Part shown: one piece after another, positions 25,775 through 34,478 of the stretch
Numbering within the stretch: the stretch's first letter is position 1
Layout: every line of letters begins with the position of its first letter
NCBI GenBank assembly: GCA_963847735.1
Contig: CAWKAV010000017.1
Location: forward strand, 55,809 to 119,808
Length of the DNA stretch: 64,000 nucleotides
Direction: 5' to 3'
Source: CAWKAV01 sp963847735
GTDB taxonomy: Bacteria; Desulfobacterota; Desulfuromonadia; Desulfuromonadales; BM103
The notes under the pieces: model-generated
Databases searched by the model: none
What the model saw: the letters and a program-made list of their open reading frames with translations, nothing else
Told to the model about the DNA's origin: nothing
Position numbers and translations under genes: made by a program

Positions 25775-27700
25775 TTATCTTTCAGTCCCATCCGGTATCT
25801 CAGAAACATAATCGTCTCCAAGAACAATCCTGACGATTTCCTCGGCAAGTTCTTCAGGCTGAGACTCACCGGCATTAACCGTGATTTCTGGGTGTTCAGG
25901 AACTTCATAAGCCGAATCGATGCCGGTAAAATTCTGCAACTGCCCGGCACGGGCCTTTTTATAGAGCCCCTTGGCATCCCGGAGCTCGCAGATGTCCAAT
26001 GGCGTGCTCACATAGATTTCGCAAAACTCTCCTTCCTGCAACATCTCACGAGCCATATCGCGCTCACTTTTGAACGGTGAGATAAAGGAGACCAGCACGA
26101 TCAGACCGGCATCGACAAACAGCTTGGCCGTCTCGGCGACACGGCGGATATTCTCGACACGATCGGCGTCGGTAAAACCGAGATCTCGATTGAGTCCGTG
26201 GCGTACATTGTCGCCGTCGAGCAGGGAAGTGTGTTTACCGAGAGAATGCAGCTTTTTTTCGACCAGGTTGGCAATGGTTGATTTACCGGCACCGGAAAGA
26301 CCAGTGAACCAGAGTACGCGAGGCTTCTGATTCTTCATGGCGGAACGACTGCTCTTCGCGACATCCAGAGCTTGCCAATGAATGTTGGTGGCGCGGCGTA
26401 GCGCGAAATCAATCATCCCCGCCGCTACCGTCGCATTGGTCATACGGTCGATCAGGATAAAGTTGCCGGTGGCGCGATTCTCACGGTAGATATCGAAGGA
26501 TATCGCCCTGCTCAAGGAAAGGTTGCAAACACCGATTTCGTTGAGGCCCAGAGTTTTGCCGGCTACATGCTCCAGGGTATTAACGTTGACCTTGTACTTC
26601 AGATCACTGATCTGCGCCGGAACTGTGATCGCGCCCGATTTAAGGAGATAACCGCGTCCCGGCAGCATAACCTCGTCATGCATCCAAACCAGATGAGCTT
26701 CGAGTTGATCGGCATGAGCCGGGCGGTTCTGAGGGTCACAGAGCAGATCGCCACGGCTGATGTCAATTTCATCGACCAACGTCAAGGTGATGGCTTGGCC
26801 GGCGACCGCTTCCTGCAGATCCCCGTCCATGGTAACGATGCGGGCCACACGGCTCTTCTGACCCGACGAAGTGACCGTGACCTCGTCACCGGGACCGATT
26901 CTGCCGGAAGCAATCGTGCCGCAAAAACCGCGAAAATCCAGATCAGGGCGGTTGACCCACTGCACCGGCATACGAAATGGGGCGGCCTGGGTCGTGTTAT
27001 CGATCTTAACCGTTTCCAGAAACGCGAGCAGTGAAGGACCGTGATACCAGGGAGTACGTGAGCTCTGCTCGATAATATTGTCACCTTTGAGCGCTGAAAT
27101 GGGGATGCAGGTGATTTCTTCGAAACCAAGCTGCCCGGCAAAGAGCTCGTAATCCTGTTTGATCGACATAAAACGGGCTTCTGAATAATCGACCAGGTCC
27201 ATCTTGTTGATTGCCACCAGCACCCTGCGGATCCCGACCAGTGAAACCAGATAACTGTGGCGACGGGTCTGAGTCAGAATCCCCTTGCGGGCATCAATGA
27301 GAATCACTGCCACATCGGCGGTCGATGCACCCGTCACCATATTGCGGGTATATTGTTCGTGACCCGGAGTATCAGCGACGATGAACTTGCGCTTGTCAGT
27401 GGAAAAGAATCGGTAGGCCACATCGATGGTGATGCCCTGCTCCCGTTCCGCCTGCAAACCATCAAGCAGCAGTGCATAATCAATGTCGTCACCCTGGGTG
27501 CCAACTCGTTTGCTGTCCACCGCCAGAGCTGCCAGTTGATCTTCAAAGATCAGCTTCGAATCCCACAATAAACGCCCGATCAGGGTACTCTTGCCGTCAT
27601 CGACGCTACCGCAGGTAATAAAGCGCAGCATCGACTTGTCTTCCTGGGCTTTCAGGTATGCGGTTATGTCTGAAGCAATTAATTCGGATTGATGGGCCAT
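25775..27700 (-). CDS. cysNC: sulfate adenylyltransferase large subunit fused to APS kinase
   Basis: 641-residue CysN-CysC fusion. With CysD it makes APS from sulfate and ATP using GTP hydrolysis, then phosphorylates APS to PAPS. CysN part (1-440): GTPase motifs GSVDDGKSTLIGRL, DTPGHEQYTRNM and NKMDLVD. CysC part (about 450-641): P-loop GLSGAGKSTIAN, LLDGDNVRHGLNRDLGF and SFISPFKSERDMARE. Both halves are intact. Output is PAPS, the sulfate donor for sulfotransferases; inside a polysaccharide locus this points to sulfated sugars. Confidence 0.97.
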   Translation of the reverse strand: MAHQSELIASDITAYLKAQEDKSMLRFITCGSVDDGKSTLIGRLLWDSKLIFEDQLAALAVDSKRVGTQGDDIDYALLLDGLQAEREQGITIDVAYRFFSTDKRKFIVADTPGHEQYTRNMVTGASTADVAVILIDARKGILTQTRRHSYLVSLVGIRRVLVAINKMDLVDYSEARFMSIKQDYELFAGQLGFEEITCIPISALKGDNIIEQSSRTPWYHGPSLLAFLETVKIDNTTQAAPFRMPVQWVNRPDLDFRGFCGTIASGRIGPGDEVTVTSSGQKSRVARIVTMDGDLQEAVAGQAITLTLVDEIDISRGDLLCDPQNRPAHADQLEAHLVWMHDEVMLPGRGYLLKSGAITVPAQISDLKYKVNVNTLEHVAGKTLGLNEIGVCNLSLSRAISFDIYRENRATGNFILIDRMTNATVAAGMIDFALRRATNIHWQALDVAKSSRSAMKNQKPRVLWFTGLSGAGKSTIANLVEKKLHSLGKHTSLLDGDNVRHGLNRDLGFTDADRVENIRRVAETAKLFVDAGLIVLVSFISPFKSERDMAREMLQEGEFCEIYVSTPLDICELRDAKGLYKKARAGQLQNFTGIDSAYEVPEHPEITVNAGESQPEELAEEIVRIVLGDDYVSEIPDGTER

Positions 27701-27715
27701 TTACGAAAACTCCGA

Positions 27716-27840
27716 TTTCGTGATACGTGATACGCGGAACGAGGGACGCGGTTTAATCTAAAAAAATCCCATAGTATGACGCGACGTATTTATAGTTTTT
27801 GATGTTCGCGTCCCGCATTACGCGTCCCGCGTCCCAAAGG
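27716..27840. repeat. CGCGTCCC-type short repeats in the cysD-cysNC gap
   Basis: The 156-base gap holds gatacgcggaacgagggacgcgg (27730 region) and cgcgtcccgcattacgcgtc with a further CGCGTCCC unit (27805-27836). These are the clearest copies of the dispersed GC-rich repeat family. They face each other as rough inverted copies. Confidence 0.7.
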
Positions 27841-27856
27841 TATTTTTAGCCTTGAG

Positions 27857-28762
27857 CTAAAAATATCCCTCCTGCTTTTTCTTCTCCATCGACCCCGCCT
27901 GATCGTGGTCAATCAGTCGTCCCTGGCGTTCCGAGGTACGGGTCAACAACATCTCCTGAATGATTTCGGGCAAGGTGGCCGCCTCCGATTCAACGGCACC
28001 GGTTAGGGGATAGCAACCGAGAGTGCGGAAACGAACCGATTTCATCTGGACTTCTTCACCCGGCGCCAGCTTGATCCGATCGTCATCCATCAAAATCAGC
28101 ATCCCGTCGCGTTCCACGACCGGACGAACCTTTGAATAGTAGAGCGGCACTATGGGGATATTTTCCAGGTAGATGTATTGCCAGACATCTAGCTCGGTCC
28201 AGTTGGAAATCGGGAAAGCACGGATGCTCTCGCCCGGATTGACCCGGGCATTATAGAGGTTCCATAGCTCCGGACGCTGATTCTTCGGATCCCAGCGATG
28301 GGTGCTCGAGCGAAAAGAGAAGATTCTCTCCTTGGCCCGCGACTTCTCCTCATCGCGGCGCGCGCCGCCAAAGGCAGCGTCAAACCTGTGCTTGTTCAGC
28401 GCCTGTATCAGCCCTTCCGTCTTCATCACATCGGTATAAAGCGCCGAACCATGAACAAAGGGCGAGATTCCCTTGTCAACCCCCTCCTGGTTGGTGTAGG
28501 TCAGCAACTCGAAATCATACCTGGCTGCCATGCGATCACGAAACTCGATCATCTCGCGAAACTTCCAGGTCGTATCGATGTGCATCAACGGGAAAGGAAT
28601 TTTGGCCGGGTAGAACGCCTTGAGAGCCAGACGCAGCATCACCGAAGAATCTTTGCCGATGGAATAAAGCATCACCGGATTCTCGAATTCCGCAGCCACC
28701 TCGCGGATGATATGAATGCTCTCCGCTTCAAGCTGACGAAGATGGGTCATGTTGATTTTCAT
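27857..28762 (-). CDS. cysD: sulfate adenylyltransferase small subunit
   Basis: 301-residue PP-loop ATP pyrophosphatase that adenylates sulfate. The PP motif YSIGKDSSVM, the GGARRDEEKSRAKER arginine-rich loop and the C-terminal GRLIDHDQAGSMEKKKQEGYF tail are those of CysD. Length is normal. It lies before cysNC; together they form the CysDN complex. Confidence 0.97.
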   Translation of the reverse strand: MKINMTHLRQLEAESIHIIREVAAEFENPVMLYSIGKDSSVMLRLALKAFYPAKIPFPLMHIDTTWKFREMIEFRDRMAARYDFELLTYTNQEGVDKGISPFVHGSALYTDVMKTEGLIQALNKHRFDAAFGGARRDEEKSRAKERIFSFRSSTHRWDPKNQRPELWNLYNARVNPGESIRAFPISNWTELDVWQYIYLENIPIVPLYYSKVRPVVERDGMLILMDDDRIKLAPGEEVQMKSVRFRTLGCYPLTGAVESEAATLPEIIQEMLLTRTSERQGRLIDHDQAGSMEKKKQEGYF

Positions 28763-28811
28763 TATAAATGCCGTGAGCTACAAAAAAGTTAAAAGATACA
28801 AACAATAATTG

Positions 28812-28900
28812 GGCGCTGATCTTCGTGGTCCCACTGATCAATCAATCAAAACTTTTGTTTTAAAATCATACCCTTTCAACGTTAATCAGTGTCCCGATAA
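28812..28900. repeat. ATCAGCGT-type intergenic repeat, copy B
   Basis: In the 174-base gap between the DUF2061 gene and cysD: gggcgctgatcttcgtgg, then gttttaaaatcataccctt and cgttaatcagtgtcccg. It matches copies A (25600-25722) and C (50355-50458). Confidence 0.55.
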
Positions 28901-28936
28901 GTTTTTGACCTTCCATATTCCGCCCCCGCAAGTTGA

Positions 28937-29665
28937 TCAGATATTTAAATACTTCTTCTTCAAAAAAGCGACCACTTGTGAAACGGCTTCATCAACCGAA
29001 ATCTGATCAACATCGATAACAATTTCGGGGTTCTCGGGGACATCGTAAGGCACATCCACACCGGGGAAATTCAGGTATTCGCCACTTCTGGCCTTGGCAT
29101 AATGCCCCTTGTCGTCTCGTTTCTCGCAGGCATCTGCCGTGGTTTTCATATAAACTTCTACGAAATTAGTTGCCACGCTGCGTGCAAACCTGCGGCTCTT
29201 CGCGTAGGGGGAGACGAACGAGGCGATTACGATCACTCCATTCTTCTCCAGCATTGCACAGAGATGCCCGGACCTCTTGACATGCCTGTCGACCTCTTCC
29301 CTGGTAAAACCGGTTTCAGGAAACAGCGGTCGCACGTCGAGGCTGTCGAGGCGCTCAACCTTAAGTTTATAAGTTTTCAGCTGCTGAAAGACACGGTCCG
29401 CCAACACCTTTTTACCCGAAGCTGGCAATCCGGTAAACCAGACCACGAACGCCGGGATTTCCTTCTTGCCATAACCGATCCGGTGCCACAATCGCTCATG
29501 GAAAAAATACAGCGCCATCTTGGCAAAAACTTCCAGCATGCCGATGGTGATCGCCAGCGCGAACTTGCCGGTAAAGATAAACACCAGCAGCGCCGTGGTT
29601 ATCGTCGCCCAGGTCCGCCAGGAAACAGCTTTCAGAATGGAGCGTTTTTTAGTTTCGTATTGCAT
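28937..29665 (-). CDS. DUF2061 membrane domain fused to an APS-kinase-like domain
   Basis: 242 residues. The first 65 form a DUF2061 module with two likely membrane helices (SWRTWATITTALLVFIFTG, LAITIGMLEVFAKMALYFF). The rest resembles CysC: DVRPLFPETGFTREEVDRHV, IASFVSPYAKSRRFAR, KRDDKGHYAKARSGE and FPGVDVPYDVPENPEI. The P-loop reads GLPASGKKVLAD, so the usual Ser/Thr after GK is lysine; ATP binding or catalysis may be changed. It could be a membrane-tethered APS/PAPS handling protein or a sulfotransferase-linked regulator. Neighbouring cysD suggests a link with sulfate activation. Confidence 0.75.
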   Translation of the reverse strand: MQYETKKRSILKAVSWRTWATITTALLVFIFTGKFALAITIGMLEVFAKMALYFFHERLWHRIGYGKKEIPAFVVWFTGLPASGKKVLADRVFQQLKTYKLKVERLDSLDVRPLFPETGFTREEVDRHVKRSGHLCAMLEKNGVIVIASFVSPYAKSRRFARSVATNFVEVYMKTTADACEKRDDKGHYAKARSGEYLNFPGVDVPYDVPENPEIVIDVDQISVDEAVSQVVAFLKKKYLNI

Positions 29666-29933
29666 AAGACAACGGCTGTAAGCTTCAAGATGCCAGTTAT
29701 AAGTTAAAGTTGATAAATGTCATTGCAGCAAGAGTAACTGCTTAAACTCTGACCTCGTAAAACCATTCTCTTTGTGAATCGATTTATATAGCATGTTACG
29801 CGAGTTGATGCATCAGAAAATCGGGAAAAAGCATTCATGGGAAGAGACAGCAGGGCGATTGAAAATCGTCACACTATTGGCCGAATGACGAAGATAAGTC
29901 ATGTGTATGCAGACTCGCCCTGAGAACTGCTGT
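29666..29933. other. 268-base gap without a recognised gene
   Basis: The stretch between the DUF2061 gene and the WecA-like gene has no credible ORF. A distant complementary pair, CAGGGCGA near 29851 and TCGCCCTG near 29915, could fold but is weak. Promoter motifs were not recognised. Confidence 0.4.
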
Positions 29934-31616
29934 TTACTGGGAAATCAGGCCGATGATCGTAACTATGAGGAGAAAAGCGGTGCTGCAGACGATAACGAGT
30001 CGTTGTGCGGTCCGTTCACGGACGGAAATGGTGCGTAGAGCGACGATCCCAACCACTGTTCGGAACAGGGGACCGTTGATGCTGTAGCCGAGGACAGTCT
30101 GCTGTGAGGCGATGGCCATAAAGATACATACCGCAAGGGCCAGGTAATCCGCAGTCGTCAGGAACAACTCCCCCGGCCTGCGGAACTGGATTTTCACCAC
30201 CGCCAGCAGACCTGCGGCACCGAGCAGCAGGTCGCCGCACCGCTTGAAGGTCAAAGCACCAAACATCGACAGATCGGCGGACCACACCTGGGTCGCAGCC
30301 AGTCCAAAAGTTGCGTAAATGACCAGCATCAAAAATTGCCGGTTGTCGGTCAATTTGCTGAACCACAGGAAGATGCCGACAGCAAGCAAGACAAGGGATA
30401 CCTGCCAGGGCAGGACATCCTGAGTGAAGGCCGACAAAACGGCAACCAGCAGATAGACGGCCAGCAAGCCCTGGATCACGATCAGAAGCTTATCGGAGAG
30501 CAGCGACAGCTTCTGGTAAGTGACAGTGCCGCGCACCTCCGTGGTGGAGTCTTTTTTAAGGAATGAAAACTTTTCCCGATTCTCCATGACATAGCGCAAA
30601 CTGAGGTAACTGGAGATTGCCGTGCTCAAATAAAGCAGTAACAGCAGGTATTCCGGCAGATCACGCAGCAGAAGCGCGCAGCATGCCCATAAAAGGGAAA
30701 TGCCGTAAATGATAATCACCGTGAAACGATGTTCAAAACCGAGGCTCAAAAACTTGTGGTGAACATGTGAACGGTCTGCTGTAAAAGGGCTGATGCCGGA
30801 GATGGCTCGACGCGACATCACCCAGACCGTATCGAGCAGCGGCAGGCCAAGAACCAGGACCGGCACCATCGGGCTGGTGGTCGATCCTGTGTGCTGGGTC
30901 AGGTAGACAGCGATAAAACCAATCACATAGCCAACCACCAGCGATCCGGTGTCACCCATAAAAATACGCGCCGGGTAAAAATTGTACTTGAGAAAACCGA
31001 AGATTGCTCCAACCAGGGCTGCCGCCATAATCATGGTGACCGGATCATCTTCTACCCAGCCAAGCAGAAAAAAAGCCGCCAGCCCAATCGTCGCAACCCC
31101 CCCCGCCAGGCCATCCAGACCATCGATCAGGTTGATGGCATTGATAACGCCAACCACGGCAAACACTGTAAAGGGAACTCCCACCCAGGCCGACAAAACG
31201 ATGTCGCCAAAGCCGAACAGATCACCCAGATTGGAGAGATAAATCTTGCCGACCAGGATCGTGATCAAACAGGCTGCTGCCTGCCCGGCAAACTTGCCGC
31301 GTGAGGACAACCCGTTCAGGTCATCGACCACACCGGTGGCAAAAACGATCAGCGTTCCGGCCAGCAGACCGCGAACACCCTGGTTGATAGGCAGATAAAT
31401 AATGACCGAAAAGAGAAAAGCGAGGAAGATGGCGATGCCGCCAAGCCGCGGCATGGGAAAGCCATGGATTTTGCGTTCATCAGGAGTATCCAGCGTACCC
31501 TTATCGAGTGCCCATTGCCGCAAAAAAGGCACCATGATCAGCGCTGCAAACAGGGCTGTCATAAAGCTGTAGAAGCAGGTAAGAAGTTTTCCGCCAATAA
31601 AAATCATAGAAATCAA
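29934..31616 (-). CDS. undecaprenyl-phosphate sugar-1-phosphate transferase (WecA/TagO type) with membrane extension
   Basis: 560-residue polytopic protein. The N-terminal 340 residues match the MraY/WecA family: KIHGFPMPRLGGIAIFL, GVVDDLNGLSSRGKF, NLIDGLDGLAGG and the catalytic FMGDTGSLVVGY, and HVHHKFLSLG. It should start glycan chains by moving a HexNAc-1-phosphate onto undecaprenyl phosphate. The extra C-terminal 200 residues hold about five to six more membrane helices and are not needed for the transferase fold; longer forms of this kind occur in EPS loci. It is the likely initiating enzyme of the locus. Confidence 0.88.
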   Translation of the reverse strand: MISMIFIGGKLLTCFYSFMTALFAALIMVPFLRQWALDKGTLDTPDERKIHGFPMPRLGGIAIFLAFLFSVIIYLPINQGVRGLLAGTLIVFATGVVDDLNGLSSRGKFAGQAAACLITILVGKIYLSNLGDLFGFGDIVLSAWVGVPFTVFAVVGVINAINLIDGLDGLAGGVATIGLAAFFLLGWVEDDPVTMIMAAALVGAIFGFLKYNFYPARIFMGDTGSLVVGYVIGFIAVYLTQHTGSTTSPMVPVLVLGLPLLDTVWVMSRRAISGISPFTADRSHVHHKFLSLGFEHRFTVIIIYGISLLWACCALLLRDLPEYLLLLLYLSTAISSYLSLRYVMENREKFSFLKKDSTTEVRGTVTYQKLSLLSDKLLIVIQGLLAVYLLVAVLSAFTQDVLPWQVSLVLLAVGIFLWFSKLTDNRQFLMLVIYATFGLAATQVWSADLSMFGALTFKRCGDLLLGAAGLLAVVKIQFRRPGELFLTTADYLALAVCIFMAIASQQTVLGYSINGPLFRTVVGIVALRTISVRERTAQRLVIVCSTAFLLIVTIIGLISQ

Positions 31617-31647
31617 CCTGGGAGAATTAGTCGGGGCTTATTTTACA

Positions 31648-32807
31648 TCAATTTAGTAATTCATGGAAAACATTAATGGTTTTACCATTGACCTGTTCCT
31701 GGTCGAATTCGGCCAGCACGATCTGTCGCCCGGCCCCACCCATCCTTGTGCGCAGATCAGAATCTGAGATAAGTATCTCCAGAGCGTCGGCCAGAGGTTC
31801 TATACTTCCGACCGGCACCAGAAAACCATTTACACCATCGCGAACCAGTCCCCGGCAGCCGGCGATGTCCGTTGCCACGATCGGCAGTTCCATCGCTGCT
31901 GCCTCGATCAGGATCCTCGGCGTCCCTTCACGGTACGAGGGCAGCGCGACGATGTCGACACTGCCCAGCAGTTCGACCATGTCGTTGACATGACCAAGAC
32001 AGGTTGCCGGGCCGGACGTTTCCAGGCCCCTGATATCCCTAACTGACAACGATGACGGGTTTTCGGGGTACAGATCGCCAGCAACCAGCAATTCGGCATC
32101 ACATCCCCTTTGCCGCAGGGTCCTGAATGCTTCCACCAATTCAAAGAGACCCTTCTCGCGCAGCAGACGCGAAGCAAACAGGATCTTGATTGCTCCGCGT
32201 TCCGCCTTCCGCGTCCCTCGCTCCTCGTCTCGCGTCCCGCGTCCCGCGAACTTTCCAACATCGACTCCCGAACCGCGAATCAGCGCGGTGCCTGCTTCAT
32301 CGACCAACCCCCAACTAACGAAAGCTGTCACGGTCATCGGCATTCTGAAAAACGGTCCGCACCTTGTCGCCGCCGAGTGCCAATCGGTAGAGAACTTTCA
32401 CCAGAGGTCTGAGCAGTTTCGCCTTTAAACCGTGATCGGTAAAGACATGTCCCAGTCCGGTCACCGCATTAACGATTTTGATACCACCAACGCAGTTTGG
32501 CGGCAAGACTGCCATAGAGTACGCACTTGATGGTGAAATGATGAACCAGCTGCGGTCGTTCCTGGCGGTAGAGCCTGATCAGCGTCACAAGCAGCCTGAT
32601 TTCATGAAAAGGATTGGTGCTGCGGATGGAAAATGGCAAGGCAATCCAGCGAAAGCCCTGTTGTTGCAGGCGCTTGCCATACTCGCCCGGAGGTGAAACC
32701 AGGACCACCTGCCAGCCTTCGTCGCGCAGTCGCTCAGCAAGGGCCAGGCGGAAGTTGTAGAGATACCAGTCAGTATTGGCGAAGAGGATGATTTTATGTT
32801 TCGACAT
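31648..32807 (-). pseudogene. GT4 glycosyltransferase, two frameshifts
   Basis: Three consecutive reading-frame pieces make one PglA-like GT4 enzyme: N-terminal MSKHKIILFANTDWYLYNF to HHFTIKCVLYGSLAAK; then IVNAVTGLGHVFTDHGLKAK to VFQNADDRD; then SWGLVDEAGTALIRGSGVDV and the C-terminal SRLLREKGLFELVEAF and EGTPRILIEAAAMELPIVAT. Shifts lie near 32500 and 32330. Protein similarity continues across both, so the indels are recent or artefactual. The third piece has an insertion GRGTRDEERGTRKAERG (about 32186-32260 on the DNA) coded by the GC-rich repeat family. The ATG at 32807 is preferred to the upstream TTG. Confidence 0.8.
32186..32260. repeat. CGCGTCCC-type repeat inside the GT4 gene
   Basis: Contains gcgttccgccttccgcgtc and tcgtctcgcgtcccgcgtcc, in frame, coding for a TRDEERGTRKAERG-like linker between the two halves of the enzyme. 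Confidence 0.75.
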
Positions 32808-32808
32808 C

Positions 32809-33705
32809 TCAGATCCGGGAATAATCAATTATTTCGTACCCCAGTCCCACGGCCTCAGCACCAAGGTTAAAAGACTGCAAAATCTCAAATTCTCTGGCAC
32901 TGACCGAGGAAATACTGGTCATCCGACCATGCTCCGCATCCACATCCGCTGGATGAACCATCAACTCCAGGGGTCCCGCGTGCTCGAACTGCAGGATATG
33001 GCGATAACTGCCGGCCGAGATATCTCCAGTTTCGAGCTGCAGATCGAAGAGACTGGCAAAGCTGGCGTTGGTCCTGAGCTTGCCGCTCCAGCGCTGCATA
33101 TTCCGTGCAACCAGCCTCTTCAGCATCCACATGCGGACGCGGCGCTTTAAAGGCACACCGGCAGGCGGCGTCCAGACCCAGGGGATGCGCAATGGCAATT
33201 CCTGCCCGGCACAGAAGCCGGCAACCACATCGAACACGGCCGGATAAACATGGATATGCTGATGGCTGTCGAGATGGGTTGGCGTCAGGCCGAAAGATTG
33301 GAAACGATCCCACTGGGCTTCGAGTTCACGCCTGACCTCGTTAACCTTGAACTGCCCGGCGACAACCTTCTTTTCAGCCGCACTGCGCGGCAGGAACAGG
33401 CCTTCCTTATCGACCAGCGAAGCCACCTCATCCCTGTTGCAGACCGGGCGGCCGCAGGTCAGGTTGAAATGCAGCCCCACACCCAGTCCAGGGGTTTTTT
33501 GGGCCATCCCGGCCGCATCCTGCGCAGCATCCATGTTGACCATCAAGGTCGTGCTGTTCACAGACCCGACCCGGTGGCACGCCATGATCGCAGCGTTGGT
33601 GCCAGGGGATAATCCGAAATCGTCGGCGTTTATGATCAGTTGACGGTTCACGGTAATCTCATTGAAACTATTTGGTGACGTCACTAATAAAACCCATCTC
33701 TTCAT
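32809..33705 (-). CDS. YdjC/ChbG-type carbohydrate deacetylase
   Basis: 298 residues as called. The metal-binding INADDFGLSPGTNAAI, GLHFNLTCGRPV and the HLDSHQHIHVYP motif define the YdjC deacetylase family, which removes N-acetyl groups from sugars such as N,N'-diacetylchitobiose. The conserved domain begins at residue 22, so the start may be the GTG of VNRQL; however the ATG at 33705 overlaps the upstream stop as ATGA, which favours it. It likely trims an acetyl group from a lipid-linked sugar of the polymer. Confidence 0.85.
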   Translation of the reverse strand: MKRWVLLVTSPNSFNEITVNRQLIINADDFGLSPGTNAAIMACHRVGSVNSTTLMVNMDAAQDAAGMAQKTPGLGVGLHFNLTCGRPVCNRDEVASLVDKEGLFLPRSAAEKKVVAGQFKVNEVRRELEAQWDRFQSFGLTPTHLDSHQHIHVYPAVFDVVAGFCAGQELPLRIPWVWTPPAGVPLKRRVRMWMLKRLVARNMQRWSGKLRTNASFASLFDLQLETGDISAGSYRHILQFEHAGPLELMVHPADVDAEHGRMTSISSVSAREFEILQSFNLGAEAVGLGYEIIDYSRI

Positions 33706-34478
33706 TTACGACACAAACCGATATATTTGCCATCGAGACCGGTCACGTAAGCGGGCGTCCCCAACTCACGGCAAAAGTCCAGGAACGCCCGGTTATCCTG
33801 AATGTCATCCGAGACGAACACGCCGCCTGCAGACAGTCTTGGCCAGACCAAACGGTATGCCCACATGCGACCCCTGTACGACTTGTCGGAATCATAATGG
33901 AACAAATCGACAGCACCCGCCTTTTTCAGTAAATCCGGCAGGTTATTGCGATCAGGGCCCAACAGAAGCGTCCACCTCGCCTTCAACCTCTCCGGCACCA
34001 CCCAGCCGACGTACCTGCTGGCATTTGGGATCCCGGGATAAGGCAGATCAGAACTGTATAAATGGCCTTGGTCGTTACGTTGGAGACCCAGCAGGGTAAC
34101 GGCAGAAGACCACCCGTAAGCCACCCCGGTCTCGAGCACTGTGTCTGGCTTTACCAGGCAGGTCAGAGCGTACAAAAGTTCCGTATGACCGCCACCGCCC
34201 AGTCTGACCGGACATCTCGCCTGGTTTTCCTGCAGCTCCAGAAGCAGGGCATCTAGCTCTTTCATTTCCGGCGAGGAATGTCGGATTGACTCCTCGCCAT
34301 AAAGCCTCATCAGGATCTCGGGCCAGGGTCTCGCCCGACTTGCCAGCTCCTGCAGGTACTTCGGCGAATGGCTCTTGCCGCTAAACCTGTTGCAGATCTT
34401 GCGGAACAGTTCCGGCCAGAGCTTCGGTTCAGAAAGATTCTGCCGCAAGATTTCAAGCCACTCAGACATGAATTTCAT
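33702..34478 (-). CDS. class I SAM-dependent methyltransferase
   Basis: 258 residues from the ATG at 34478 (MKFMSEWLEIL). A longer open frame extends upstream but that part is the antisense-frame shadow of the preceding gene. The SAM fold is visible: VLETGVAYGWSSAVTLLGL (motif I), LLGPDRNNLPDLL, DLFHYDSDKSYRGRM and GGVFVSDDIQDN. It belongs to the Methyltransf_24-like group often found in sugar-modification loci. The start overlaps the stop of the upstream membrane-protein gene. Confidence 0.85.
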   Translation of the reverse strand: MKFMSEWLEILRQNLSEPKLWPELFRKICNRFSGKSHSPKYLQELASRARPWPEILMRLYGEESIRHSSPEMKELDALLLELQENQARCPVRLGGGGHTELLYALTCLVKPDTVLETGVAYGWSSAVTLLGLQRNDQGHLYSSDLPYPGIPNASRYVGWVVPERLKARWTLLLGPDRNNLPDLLKKAGAVDLFHYDSDKSYRGRMWAYRLVWPRLSAGGVFVSDDIQDNRAFLDFCRELGTPAYVTGLDGKYIGLCRK

